Shown one piece after another: positions 45,555-54,231 of a stretch of DNA of 64,000 nt. The translations under genes were made by a program, and so were the position numbers. The notes beneath the pieces were generated by a model, which saw only the letters and a program-made list of their open reading frames with translations, did not search any database and had not been told where the DNA came from. Position 1 is the stretch's first letter. Each line of letters begins with the position of its first letter. This stretch comes from an uncultured Ferrimonas sp. (GTDB taxonomy: Bacteria > Pseudomonadota > Gammaproteobacteria > Enterobacterales > Shewanellaceae), in the NCBI RefSeq assembly GCF_947489035.1, contig NZ_CANLCI010000022.1, positions 1 to 64,000 on the forward strand, given 5' to 3'.

Positions 45555-45585
45555 TTGTTGCATCTGAAACAAAACTAAGTATACT
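45555..45585 (+). promoter_or_regulatory. Promoter and first MarR-type operator of the efflux operon
   Basis: TTGTTGCATCTGAAACAA (45555-45572) is a near-palindrome with one mismatched pair. It covers the -35 hexamer TTGCAT (45558-45563). TATACT (45580-45585) is the -10, 16 bp away. The regulator is probably the MarR protein at the end of this operon. Confidence 0.6.
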
Positions 45586-45598
45586 GGCCGCCATTGAA

Positions 45599-45615
45599 TT
45601 GTTGCAGGTGAAACA
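45599..45615 (+). promoter_or_regulatory. Second MarR-type operator, overlapping the ribosome binding region
   Basis: TTGTTGCAGGTGAAACA shares 15 of 17 bases with the first operator and lies exactly 44 bp downstream, about four helical turns. It ends two bases before the hlyD-like start, so the AGGTG in its centre is also the Shine-Dalgarno sequence. Confidence 0.55.
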
Positions 45616-45617
45616 TT

Positions 45618-46667
45618 ATGGCGAGTAAAGTATATCAATGGGCGTTATCACTGGTGTTTGCTGCCAGCGTATTGTTCTCTGTGTTTTTGGTAGCCAGCGA
45701 CAACTTGTCGCCGTTTACCACCCAAGCGCAGCTGCACCTTTCCACCAGCCGTTTGGCGGCGGAAGTGTCCGGGCCGGTATCGGCGCTGGCGGTACGCAAC
45801 GGGCAACAGGTTGAGCAGGGGCAGCTGCTGGTGCAACTGGATCCCACTCGGTACCAGTTGGCGTTGGCGCAAACTCAAGCGGCGCTGATCGAAGCGCAGC
45901 AAAGCCATCAGGCGAAGCGGCAGCAACTGCGAGGGGCCGAAGCGTCCCTGCATCAGCGGCTGCAACAGGCGCAAAATGCCGAGCGCAAGTGGCGCCGCAA
46001 TCAGCAATTGATTGCCAAGGGGCTGCAAAGCCAGCAGGTGCTGGATGACAGCCAAGCCGAAGCGGCAGTAAGCCAGCAAGCGGTGCAAGCGGCGCAGGCG
46101 GAAATTGCCAAGCTGCAAGCGGAGTTAGTGCAAAGCAGTGACAGCGGGGCGTTAGCCGCGGCGCGCAGCCGAGTCAAACTGGCGCAGCTGGATCTGGCCA
46201 AAACCCGCATTGTGGCGCCAATTTCTGGGGTGATCAGTAACCTCAATCTTAACCTTGGCAGTTACGTTAGCGCGGGCAGTCCGGTGTTGTTCTTGGTGGA
46301 TCGCCAACACAGCTGGGTCAACGCCGACTTTAACGAAAAGGGGGTAAACCACCTGCAAGCGGGCACTGCGGTGCGGCTGGTGTTTGATGCCCTGCCGGGC
46401 GAGGTGTTTAGCGGCACCGTGCAGGGGCGTGATCTGGCGATTTACGATCCCAGCAGCGAAGCCAGTGGCTTGGCAAAAGTGACCAACGACGACCGCTGGA
46501 TCCGCGATCAGCAGAAGGTGCGAACCCAGATTGTCTTGCCTCAGCTGAACGACGGCTTGTTCTCAGGCTCGAAAGTGAGCGTGATGGTGGTATCGGATCT
46601 GAGCTGGTGGGATCTGCTGGGGCAACTGTGGATGCAACTACTGGCGCAGCTGCGTTATCTGATCTAA
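45618..46667 (+). CDS. HlyD/EmrA-family membrane fusion protein
   Basis: The 349-residue periplasmic adaptor has one N-terminal membrane helix (about 7-27), a split lipoyl domain (SRLAAEVSGPVSALAVRNGQQV and ...TRIVAPISGVISNLNLNLGS) around a Gln/Ala-rich coiled-coil hairpin, and a beta-barrel domain. Adaptors of this AaeA/YibH class bridge an inner membrane pump to an outer membrane channel. It is first in an operon with a DUF2955 membrane protein and a MarR regulator. Confidence 0.9.
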   Translation: MASKVYQWALSLVFAASVLFSVFLVASDNLSPFTTQAQLHLSTSRLAAEVSGPVSALAVRNGQQVEQGQLLVQLDPTRYQLALAQTQAALIEAQQSHQAKRQQLRGAEASLHQRLQQAQNAERKWRRNQQLIAKGLQSQQVLDDSQAEAAVSQQAVQAAQAEIAKLQAELVQSSDSGALAAARSRVKLAQLDLAKTRIVAPISGVISNLNLNLGSYVSAGSPVLFLVDRQHSWVNADFNEKGVNHLQAGTAVRLVFDALPGEVFSGTVQGRDLAIYDPSSEASGLAKVTNDDRWIRDQQKVRTQIVLPQLNDGLFSGSKVSVMVVSDLSWWDLLGQLWMQLLAQLRYLI

Positions 46668-46700
46668 CCCCCGCCATTCACTGTTTTTGAGGTACCGCTG

Positions 46701-47765
46701 ATGACAACCATGACCGCGCGCTTGCAGCGGAGAAACGCTGCGATTAACTGGCACCAGTTTGCTTGGATCACCGCCATTGTGTCGTTGGGGATGCTGGCAC
46801 AATTGTGGCTGCAACTGGGGGTAACCGCTTATCTGGCGCTGTTTCCAGTGATGGCGGTGACCGCCATTAACGATTTTTCTGTGGCTGGGGTGCTGAAGGG
46901 GCTGCTGCCGGTGTGGCTGCTGGCGTTGCTGGCGCTGCTGGTGAGTGAACTGTTTGCCGCCCACCCCGCGGTTATCTGGTGCATCAGTGTGCTGTTGTTT
47001 GATCGCATTCGCTGCTGGGCGAATACCCCCGCCAAAATCGGCGCCGCGATGATCCCACTGCTGAACTGGTTTCTGGTGGTGGTGTTTGCCCAGCACAGCA
47101 GCATCGCCATGACCGATTGGCTGCGCGACATGGCGGTAAGCCTAGTGGTAACGGTGATGGTGGTGCAGTTGGTGCGGGTGCTGTTGCCAGGCAGTGAGCC
47201 CAAGGTTCAACGGGCAGCTCAGCCAAAACCTCAGCCTCAGGCTCAGACTCAACCTCAGATCCGGCCTGCGGTACCGGCCATGACACTGACTCACCGGCAT
47301 CGGTTGGTGTTTGTTAGCCTGCTGGGGGCGGGGCTGGCATTTATGATGATGGTCGATATAGTAGCGGCAACCTTTTGCATGATGCCGGTGATTGCCGCTG
47401 CGGCCCAAACCCAACAAACAAATTATCAGGCGGTGATCCGAGGTTGCTTACAGGCGCACGTGGGCGGTTGCGCGGTGGCGCTGCTGTTTGTTGCGGCGTT
47501 AATGGGGCAACACCATCACCTGTTGGTGTATGGGGTGGCCTTAACCGCATTGGTGGCGCTGGTTGCCTACTGGATCTGCACCAGCCAAGGGCCGATCCGA
47601 GCCATGCACAATCAAGCCATGCTGGGCATTATGCTGCCGTTGCAGCTTTATTTGGGCAGCACCGATCTGGGCCTGCAAGATACCTTTCAACGTGGTGGCA
47701 TGATGCTGTTTGTATTGATACTGCTGCTGGCCTGCCAAGGAGTGATTTTTGGAAAACAAAACTAA
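46701..47765 (+). CDS. DUF2955 inner membrane protein, efflux partner
   Basis: The 354-residue protein has about ten hydrophobic helices in two halves, separated at about residues 165-195 by a Pro/Gln-rich linker (QPKPQPQAQTQPQ). The pattern matches DUF2955 proteins, distant relatives of the AaeB/FUSC exporters that pair with HlyD-type adaptors. It should be the pump component. The substrate is unknown, probably an aromatic or toxic organic acid by analogy. It overlaps the MarR gene by 17 bases. Confidence 0.82.
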   Translation: MTTMTARLQRRNAAINWHQFAWITAIVSLGMLAQLWLQLGVTAYLALFPVMAVTAINDFSVAGVLKGLLPVWLLALLALLVSELFAAHPAVIWCISVLLFDRIRCWANTPAKIGAAMIPLLNWFLVVVFAQHSSIAMTDWLRDMAVSLVVTVMVVQLVRVLLPGSEPKVQRAAQPKPQPQAQTQPQIRPAVPAMTLTHRHRLVFVSLLGAGLAFMMMVDIVAATFCMMPVIAAAAQTQQTNYQAVIRGCLQAHVGGCAVALLFVAALMGQHHHLLVYGVALTALVALVAYWICTSQGPIRAMHNQAMLGIMLPLQLYLGSTDLGLQDTFQRGGMMLFVLILLLACQGVIFGKQN

Positions 47766-48216
47766 GGTGTCGATCACCGAAATCGACGCCCTCGACCATA
47801 ACCCGATGTTTTTAATGGGGCTGGCTTATAAGCAGTTTCGTGCGCAGTTGGCTTCGCACCTGGGCGGCGCAGGCAACATCACCCTAGAGATGTACGGGGC
47901 GCTGCGGGTGCTTGAGGCGCATGGCCAGATCAGCCAGCAACAGCTGGCCAACTACTTGCTGCGGAATCGTTCTGTCGCCAAGCGATTAGTGGATAACGGC
48001 ATCAAGCTTGGGCTGATTGTGTCGAGTAAAAGCGACAGCAATAAGAAGGTTAAGCTGCTGGCCATCACCCCGTTGGGGCAAGAACGGATTAAACAATGCC
48101 AGCCGATTGTCGATCAGCAAACCCAGCTGTTTTTGGCTGCGCTGGAGGCCGGGCCACAGCAGCAACTGGCGCAGTTACTCGGTGGCCTGATCCGCAGCGA
48201 TCTGCTGGTGGATTGA
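47749..48216 (+). CDS. MarR-family transcriptional regulator
   Basis: The start is TTG 47749, supported by AAGGAG at 47737-47742; an ATG further in would cut the first helix. The 155-residue protein has the winged HTH (LEAHGQISQQQLANYLLRNRSVAKRLVD) and long terminal dimer helices. It is encoded last in the hlyD-DUF2955 operon, overlapping it by 17 bases, and is the likely ligand of the two palindromic operators at 45555 and 45599. Confidence 0.88.
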   Translation: MENKTKVSITEIDALDHNPMFLMGLAYKQFRAQLASHLGGAGNITLEMYGALRVLEAHGQISQQQLANYLLRNRSVAKRLVDNGIKLGLIVSSKSDSNKKVKLLAITPLGQERIKQCQPIVDQQTQLFLAALEAGPQQQLAQLLGGLIRSDLLVD

Positions 48217-48233
48217 TGTGGGGGCAGCCCAGA

Positions 48234-48269
48234 TACAACAACGCCACCGCAAGCGGTGGCGCTGTTGTA
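48234..48269. terminator. Bidirectional terminator between marR and the next gene
   Basis: Seventeen-base arms (core GCCACCGC / GCGGTGGC) with one mismatch and a two-base apex lie between convergent genes. Confidence 0.75.
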
Positions 48270-48282
48270 TTACCGATCCACC

Positions 48283-48777
48283 TTAAGCGTTAAGGCTGTC
48301 GGCTTTCAGTTGCAGCTGTTGACGACGCTGGCGCAGCAATTGCTGCTGTTGCTTGGCGGTGCGTTTGCGCCCCTGCGCTTCCATCATCCGTAGGCCACCT
48401 TCACTGAAGGCCAAATGCAACACCACCAGCAACACCTCTTCTGGGCTGGCTTCTTTTTCTACTTGCAGCAGCTGTTGGAACAAGCCCTGTAAATCTTCCG
48501 CCAATGCCTGATTCTGTTGGCGCAGATCCGTCACCTGCACTTTCACTTCTTTGCCGCCTTGGTTGGCGTGGTAGCCCTCGGTAAAGGCTTCCTTCAAGGT
48601 TTGGATCTCGCCGTCGTGTTGCTTGGTGCGCTCGGCAAAATGGGTTTTGGCCAACTGCTTCAAGGTGGCCCAAGCCATTTCGTTGGCGGCAATTTCGCGT
48701 TGGCGATGCTGGCGCGCCTTATAGGCGGCAAACAGAGCGATGGCACAAACAAAGATAATGACGGGGATCGGATTCAT
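48283..48777 (-). CDS. Single-pass membrane protein with coiled coil, unknown function
   Basis: The start is ATG 48777 (MNPIPVIIFVCAIALFAAY), with GAGAGCC upstream. The 164-residue protein has one N-terminal membrane helix and a long charged, Gln-rich cytosolic part with heptad character (VTDLRQQNQALAEDLQGLFQQLLQVE), ending in a basic Gln-rich tail. No enzyme motif. It is convergent with marR. Confidence 0.65.
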   Translation of the reverse strand: MNPIPVIIFVCAIALFAAYKARQHRQREIAANEMAWATLKQLAKTHFAERTKQHDGEIQTLKEAFTEGYHANQGGKEVKVQVTDLRQQNQALAEDLQGLFQQLLQVEKEASPEEVLLVVLHLAFSEGGLRMMEAQGRKRTAKQQQQLLRQRRQQLQLKADSLNA

Positions 48778-49020
48778 AAGGCTCTCAATCGACAAAAATG
48801 GGGCAAGGGTGGGTTACAGTCACCACTGGCTGATTGTCGATCAGAATAACCAAGCTGCGGCAGTGGTGCCAGTAAGAGGCAGGGGTTGGCTCACAATTCC
48901 GACGCTTGGGCGATAAAGAGTGTGAACAAGCTTACGGTTAAGTAGAGTTAAAACACGTAGCGTGAATAGCAACTTAGGTTTTCGCCGTCGCTGATTGAGC
49001 GGCAGATAAGGATTACATCG

Positions 49021-49311
49021 ATGTCAGACACCTCCCCATTTTACAGCCGCGCCAATGAATTCATCCAGTTGGCAAATCAGCACAACAGCGATCCCGAAGT
49101 GAAAACGGGCGAGATCAGCGCGTCCTTCATGTACGCGCTGTCGCGTTACAACGCGTGGTTAGGATCGACTGGGTTCGCCAACCAAGATGAGATGAAAGCC
49201 AAGAAGGCGGAGATGAGCGAGTACTTTATCGAAGAGTACCGCAAGATGCTGGACGCCAACTTAGACGACTACATCGAGAACTTTGACGCTTATCGCCAAA
49301 GCCAAAAGTAA
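49021..49311 (+). CDS. DUF3144 family protein
   Basis: The 96-residue acidic cytosolic protein begins MSDTSPFYSRANEFIQLAN, the F-Y-x-R-A-x-x-F-I-x-L-A-N signature of DUF3144, and contains SASFMYALSRYNAWL. AAGGAT precedes the ATG. Function unknown; members are small helical proteins found widely in marine gammaproteobacteria. Monocistronic, with its own terminator. Confidence 0.88.
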   Translation: MSDTSPFYSRANEFIQLANQHNSDPEVKTGEISASFMYALSRYNAWLGSTGFANQDEMKAKKAEMSEYFIEEYRKMLDANLDDYIENFDAYRQSQK

Positions 49312-49330
49312 GCGCTGAGACGTTGTGAAA

Positions 49331-49366
49331 ACGCCACCGCCTTTGCGGTGGCGTTTTTGTTGGTGC
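49331..49366 (+). terminator. Terminator, copy 1 of an identical 36-bp element
   Basis: ACGCCACCGC-CTTT-GCGGTGGCGT with TTTT, then GTTGGTGC. All 36 bases recur at 51486-51521. Confidence 0.88.
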
Positions 49367-49550
49367 TAGCGATTGTGTTACGAACAAGCAGTAAATGTAA
49401 GCAGCTTGTGTTTGCTCAGTGCGGGCTGGGTAAAAAACACTCGGGAGTCGCTATTTTTTGTTCGTTATCGGCGCTGATGACGATAACCTTGCCGCCCTGT
49501 GTTCGGCTCTGCGTGAGCCGATGTTGTGCTTTCCTTGTTGAGTATCTCCG

Positions 49551-51467
49551 ATGAAACTGCGTCCTATCTATTTAGCCCTGTTGCCCCTGCTGGCCTTGGG
49601 CGGCTGTGGCTCCAGCAGCGACAGCGATCCTGTTACCCCGCCAATTGTGGAGCCTGAGCCAACGCCAGAGCCGATCACCACCATCAACGGGGTGGCCTCC
49701 CAAGGCGGCGCAGTGCAGGGCTATCTGTCTACGGCTTCTGCCCTTGCTCCTGCTGCTCGGACTTACGCTGCCGTTGCTGCGGCAGCGGAAGTGGCCGTTG
49801 CCGATGGTCGTTTTGAACTGGATCTGAGCGCGCTGACGTTGCCGACCGTGGTCAAAATCAGCGGCACCAACAGCGGTGAAGACGTTGAACTGTACTCACT
49901 GGTGCTGGATGACCAACACCCCAACTTAAACCTGTCGCCGCTGTCCCGCTTGCTGATCAGCAGAATGACCGGCGCTGATGCGGCTGACGTTTACGCTGAT
50001 GTGGCCAGCTACCGCGATGATCTGACTGCAGCCAAGCTGGCTGAGGCACAAGCGGAGCTGCGTACCGTGCTGGCCCCGCTGTTGAATGCCGCGGGTTTGG
50101 TTGAAGACGTCGATCTGCTGACCAACGCGACCAACCCAGACTACCAAGGTCTGGATGCGGTGCTGGGCTTGCTGGATGTGCGCTTTGAGGCAGAGCAAGC
50201 GGTACTGACTTATCGCGCCAGTGACAGCACGGATGGTGCCATCACTTTGCCTTACAGCAGCAGTTGGGGCGCAGAAACGCTGCCGAACCGCAGCTACGCC
50301 ATTGATATCCAAGTGATGGCCAAAGCTGACGCGATGCTGGAGCAGATGATCCTACTGAATAAAGAGTCGGATAAAGACAGCTTTATGGCGATGGTGCACC
50401 CAGAGGCGAGCTGGTTTGGTGTGCAACATGACGCGATCTTTAAGGCGTTTAGTAATGGCGCTCCGAATGAGAGCAGTGAAATGGATCGCTACCGCGATCT
50501 GGTGATCACCAAGTTCGACAAAGACAAGCAAGCTTACCGCGTGAGCTTCACCGAACGTTTTGAAGCCGGCAAATTTGCCAGTGCCGGCCGTCAGGTGGCC
50601 TGGTTTGCTTACGATCCGGCCGATGCTAAGCTGAAATTCCTAGGCGAAGCGGATCCGCTGCCAACCTCTGCCAACGCTTTCTACAAGCTGTACTATTTCG
50701 AAGAGGGTTACGGCTGGCCTAACTGGGAAACTGGTGCACAAACCGAATCATTTTTATGGGCGTTGGAAGTGGACGCCTATGTTGATGGCGCAGTGTGCGA
50801 CCAACTTGCCCCGAGTGATCCTTGGGAGTGGGATTACGAGAAAAACCCAGCATTTATTCAAACGCTTACGAAGGTGTCGGAAGTATTTGATTTTGACCAT
50901 ATTCTGGTTGTCGGCCCAGGGTTAGAAGCTTTGCATCCGCAGCGTTTGGATCGTATTTTCAAAGATCCAGAGTCGAATGGCTGCCACTTGATCATCTCTG
51001 ATGCCAATGGCAATAACAACGGCGGTATCAGCCCAATGATGGATGGCATCTATTTTGATGTATCCGAAGCGGTAGATAACGCACGCTATGAGTTGCAGTT
51101 TAAGGATGGGGACGGTAATACCAAGTGGACTAAAACCATCGGTTTACCTAAGGGGCCGGAAAACAACATCACAATGAAAGCCAAGTACTTGGCCAAACAT
51201 GAAGTGATTTCGGGCGCACCGAACGCCTTTACCTACCAATGGACTCGTCCGGGCTACTTCGTTAATGAAAGTGATCTGTGGGTGTATTTTACTGATCATG
51301 AAGGTGCCGGTACTCGAGTTGCCATTGCTGATGCTGAAAACGCCGTGTCGCTGGATGATAACGATGCCATCGAGCGCGTGTTCCATAGCGCCTTTGATGC
51401 TTATGGTCGGGTACTGCAAAACTCCTATGTAAAAGGCAACAACGACAGCCACTTGATCAATAAGTAA
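49551..51467 (+). CDS. Large lipoprotein of unknown function
   Basis: The 638-residue precursor has a lipobox (LALGGC, Cys20), then a Ser/Asp and Pro/Glu-rich spacer (SSSDSDPVTPPIVEPEPTPEP) typical of surface lipoproteins in this group. Residues 45-240 are Ala-rich with carboxypeptidase-regulatory-like strands (INGVASQGGAVQGYLST...). The C-terminal half has many aromatic residues and no family I know. Base composition turns more AT-rich from about 50740. The gene is flanked by identical terminators, so it may have been inserted or replaced as a unit. Confidence 0.7.
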   Translation: MKLRPIYLALLPLLALGGCGSSSDSDPVTPPIVEPEPTPEPITTINGVASQGGAVQGYLSTASALAPAARTYAAVAAAAEVAVADGRFELDLSALTLPTVVKISGTNSGEDVELYSLVLDDQHPNLNLSPLSRLLISRMTGADAADVYADVASYRDDLTAAKLAEAQAELRTVLAPLLNAAGLVEDVDLLTNATNPDYQGLDAVLGLLDVRFEAEQAVLTYRASDSTDGAITLPYSSSWGAETLPNRSYAIDIQVMAKADAMLEQMILLNKESDKDSFMAMVHPEASWFGVQHDAIFKAFSNGAPNESSEMDRYRDLVITKFDKDKQAYRVSFTERFEAGKFASAGRQVAWFAYDPADAKLKFLGEADPLPTSANAFYKLYYFEEGYGWPNWETGAQTESFLWALEVDAYVDGAVCDQLAPSDPWEWDYEKNPAFIQTLTKVSEVFDFDHILVVGPGLEALHPQRLDRIFKDPESNGCHLIISDANGNNNGGISPMMDGIYFDVSEAVDNARYELQFKDGDGNTKWTKTIGLPKGPENNITMKAKYLAKHEVISGAPNAFTYQWTRPGYFVNESDLWVYFTDHEGAGTRVAIADAENAVSLDDNDAIERVFHSAFDAYGRVLQNSYVKGNNDSHLINK

Positions 51468-51485
51468 GCTTTTACTGTGAAGCCA

Positions 51486-51521
51486 ACGCCACCGCCTTTG
51501 CGGTGGCGTTTTTGTTGGTGC
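51486..51521 (+). terminator. Terminator, copy 2 of an identical 36-bp element
   Basis: Same 36 bases as 49331-49366, placed 19 bp after the lipoprotein stop codon. Confidence 0.88.
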
Positions 51522-51589
51522 CCTAACGCGGTCTTGAATTTTTAGCGGAGCCTAATGACTGTGCGTTGAAGCGGGGCATTGGCGGCGCG

Positions 51590-52375
51590 TTACAGCAGTT
51601 GCCCAAGCCGTTCAAAATAGCGCAGAAGCGAAGCTTGGATCTCTTTTACATGGGCCGGACTGGGGTAGGCTCCCGCCTTGGCCAGCTGACTTTGTTGGGT
51701 GCCGCTCACCAGATAGTGGTTCTTAATGTCGTCATGGCGTTGAATTGCGGCCTCAAAGGCTCGCGCCATCAGCTCTGTCGGCACACTGAAGTAGCGTCTG
51801 CCCATCCGTTTATCCAATGCGAGTGCGTTCGTGAGGAACGCCCCATGGGCTTCCCCTGCTGGCACAAACACCGCATCAAAAAAGTCCGCCAGTGCATCGT
51901 TCAGTGGATGGGGCTTCATGGGGCGTTGGCGCACCCACAAATGGCTGGCAAATTGGATCGGCGTGTTGGCGTGAACGAAGGCCTTAGTGGCGATGTGGTT
52001 ATCGAAGGCGTGTGCCCATTCATGCGCGAACGCACCAACGCCGGCATTCTTGGCAAGGGCCAAAGTGCGCGATCCTGGCGCATAGTGTGCTTGAGCGGTA
52101 GGGCTGCCGCCGTGGCCGAAGGCCAATTGCAGCTGACCACGAAGGCCGATCACTTTGGGGGGCACGTTGAGGATAAACGCCAGATCGGCCATGGCATCAA
52201 AAACCAGGTTCGCCGCCTGTTGCTGCTCCGCACGGCTGACCCAACGGCCGATCGTTACCCCCGCTAATTCGAACTGATCTCGAACTTCTCTGAAAGAGAC
52301 GTTTTCTCCGCAGCGGTAATCCGGCCCCTTGCGATAGTGGGGCTGCAACAGTCGATTGAGTTTAGGCTGCATCAT
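51590..52375 (-). CDS. Putative metallopeptidase-like protein (CLCA_X / LPD1-like)
   Basis: The 261-residue cytosolic protein contains GVGAFAHEWAHAFDNHIA at about residues 113-130, an HExxH zinc motif (HEWAH) followed by further acidic and His residues. Sequence around GRWVSRAEQQQAANLVFDAMADL and LTNALALDKRMGRRYFSVPTELMARAFEA resembles proteins annotated as CLCA_X family with an LPD1-type domain. Proteolysis is not proven. The first two codons are both ATG. It ends 122 bp after the lipoprotein gene on the opposite strand. Confidence 0.65.
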   Translation of the reverse strand: MMQPKLNRLLQPHYRKGPDYRCGENVSFREVRDQFELAGVTIGRWVSRAEQQQAANLVFDAMADLAFILNVPPKVIGLRGQLQLAFGHGGSPTAQAHYAPGSRTLALAKNAGVGAFAHEWAHAFDNHIATKAFVHANTPIQFASHLWVRQRPMKPHPLNDALADFFDAVFVPAGEAHGAFLTNALALDKRMGRRYFSVPTELMARAFEAAIQRHDDIKNHYLVSGTQQSQLAKAGAYPSPAHVKEIQASLLRYFERLGQLL

Positions 52376-52530
52376 GGCCGCAACTATGGCCGAGCACTTG
52401 CGCTAACGCAAGCGAGGTGTGTGGCAGCGAAAAGGCGGCGCTGCCCCGCGGCAAATCGCCTTCGAGAGAGCGGCCTCTTGGGGCCATGCCAGTATCGGCA
52501 TTCCCGTTGCGTACTGGTGAGCCAGGCACG

Positions 52531-52830
52531 CTAACCGCAGGGCAGGGCAGCAAGCTGTGACCATATCGATTGCACTACCGGACCCAGTGCTGGCGTGGCC
52601 CTTTTAAAGGCGCACAGTTCAAGGTTAAACGAGAGCTCGGTGTGCTCAGGTTTGATCTCTTCAAGCAAGTGATGGTTGAGCTCTGCGGTAACCAGGTGCT
52701 CAGGTAAGCTCCCCCAGCCGAGCCCTGCCAGCAGTAATTGTGAATGTCGTGCATAAGGCTGGCGCCCCGGATTATAGGCCGGTAGCAGCGGCAGAATTGC
52801 CGCTCATTGCCCTTGCTGAGGACGCTGGCA
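52531..52830 (-). pseudogene. Remnant of a LysR-family regulator
   Basis: On the minus strand, codons ending at the TAG at 52531 read ...YNPGRQPYARHSQ, LLLAGLGWGSLPEHLV and TAELNHHLLEEIKPEH. This is the unmistakable C-terminal end of a LysR effector domain (LLLAGLGWGxLPEHLV). Further upstream the frame meets a TGA near 52820, and only about 500 bp remain before the divergent gene at 53056, too little for the DNA-binding half. The upstream limit is approximate. The gene is dead. Confidence 0.75.
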
Positions 52831-53055
52831 CGCTAAAGGTGCTGCTTGGTGAGTTCGCCGGTCAGTCTTCCCCCATACCGACATTTACCGAGCAGTTTCT
52901 CTGGCATATTCGCTTAAAGCCGAATCGATCGCTGCGGCTGCCGCTCGGTCTCTGATAAGGAAAACGGTGCATGCTGTGAGTGATCCCCTGTAAACAGTAA
53001 GGTTGAAACTCCAGCTGCCCATCGAACCTCGTTAATTGCATTTGGTCGATGCAGC

Positions 53056-53388
53056 ATGAATAACGCAAAAATTGCAGCCGCAATCGGTCGCTTCTATGAA
53101 TGTTGGGACCGCGGTAACCGAGAGCGCAACGAGCAGGTTGTGGCCCCTGAGCGGGTTGACCACGATCGGAGTCCGTTGGCTGCAGGAAACGACGTTGATG
53201 CCATTGGGGCATGGCTGCAATTCTTGGATGGATTGGCAATGAACCATGAGATTGAGCAGCTGCACATGTTGGTCGAAGACCAGGCCTTGGTTCGCTGGAC
53301 AGCTTCCGCTCAATACATTGGTGAGCTCTTCGGTATGCCAGCCCGTGTCTTATCGGTACCCCAGACTTGTTGTGAAAAACAGCCATAA
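53056..53388 (+). CDS. SnoaL-like (NTF2-fold) protein, probably C-terminally truncated
   Basis: The 110-residue frame begins MNNAKIAAAIGRFYECWDRGN and holds VRWTASAQYIGELFGMPARVLS, the layout of SnoaL-like NTF2-fold proteins (usually 125-140 residues, with a G.FLGxPATG turn and two more strands). The last strands are replaced by VPQTCCEKQP, so the gene looks truncated. LysR genes divergent from SnoaL-like genes are common, and here both members are damaged. Confidence 0.5.
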   Translation: MNNAKIAAAIGRFYECWDRGNRERNEQVVAPERVDHDRSPLAAGNDVDAIGAWLQFLDGLAMNHEIEQLHMLVEDQALVRWTASAQYIGELFGMPARVLSVPQTCCEKQP

Positions 53389-53669
53389 CAGGGGGAGCAA
53401 GCGCCGTTTTATGTTTTGCTGCGGTCGCTATCCGCCCATTCTTTAAGATAAAGCTCCGTTACTGGGCGCACCCACACCCACGGCGTGGGGATCGGCCCCA
53501 CGCCGCTGACTCCAATTCAAGCCGCACTGCACCGCCATTTCAGCCTTTTATGTGCGGCTGCCGTCCTGTTTATTGTTCGATATATTAGAACGGTATCTGC
53601 GTTTTTATCCGTTTTTAATCCGATTTTTGTATGGGTAAGATGACGCCATCACTTAGAAGGAGTTAGCAG

Positions 53670-54221
53670 ATGTGGCGTAACACTGCACAAGGCTATGGCC
53701 TAATCAGCATTGGCCTGCACTGGCTGATGGCCGTGGCGATTTTTGGCTTATTTGGCCTAGGCCTGTGGATGGTTGAACTGACCTACTACTCGTCGTGGTA
53801 CCAAACGGCACCGGCCATCCATAAAGCGATAGGGGTCATCTTGATGCTGCTGTTGCTGGCTCGGTTGCTCTGGCGCGGATTCAATCCAACACCGGCCGCG
53901 CACAGTAATCACCGCCGGGTTGAGCAAATTGGGGCCAAAGTTGGCCACTTATTGCTGTACGGTGGCATTGCGCTGGTATTGGTTTCCGGGTATCTGATCT
54001 CCACTGCCGATGGCCGAGGCATTGATCTGTTTGGCTTGGTGGAACTGCCGGCGCTGATCAGCGGCATCGATCAGCAAGAAGAGATCGCCGGACAGATCCA
54101 CTTTTATGCCGCTTGGGGGCTGGTACTGGCCGCCATCGGTCACGGTTTAGCGGCCGTGAAACACCATATTTTCGATAAAGACACCACCCTAATACGGATG
54201 GTTAAACCTACTCATTCTTAA
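53670..54221 (+). CDS. cybB: Cytochrome b561
   Basis: The 183-residue inner membrane protein has four helices with heme-ligating histidines in GLHWLMA, AIHKAIG, VGHLLLY and IHFYAAW. It is a di-heme CybB-type cytochrome that can pass electrons between quinones and periplasmic acceptors or superoxide. AAGGAG is 11 bp upstream. It lies 10 bp before yceI, a frequent operon pair. Confidence 0.92.
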   Translation: MWRNTAQGYGLISIGLHWLMAVAIFGLFGLGLWMVELTYYSSWYQTAPAIHKAIGVILMLLLLARLLWRGFNPTPAAHSNHRRVEQIGAKVGHLLLYGGIALVLVSGYLISTADGRGIDLFGLVELPALISGIDQQEEIAGQIHFYAAWGLVLAAIGHGLAAVKHHIFDKDTTLIRMVKPTHS

Positions 54222-54231
54222 GGAAGATAAA

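Noticed and set aside
52862-53386. 174-codon minus-strand frame
   Set aside because: Pro/Arg/Gln-rich translation, antisense to the SnoaL-like frame; no resemblance to the LysR remnant.
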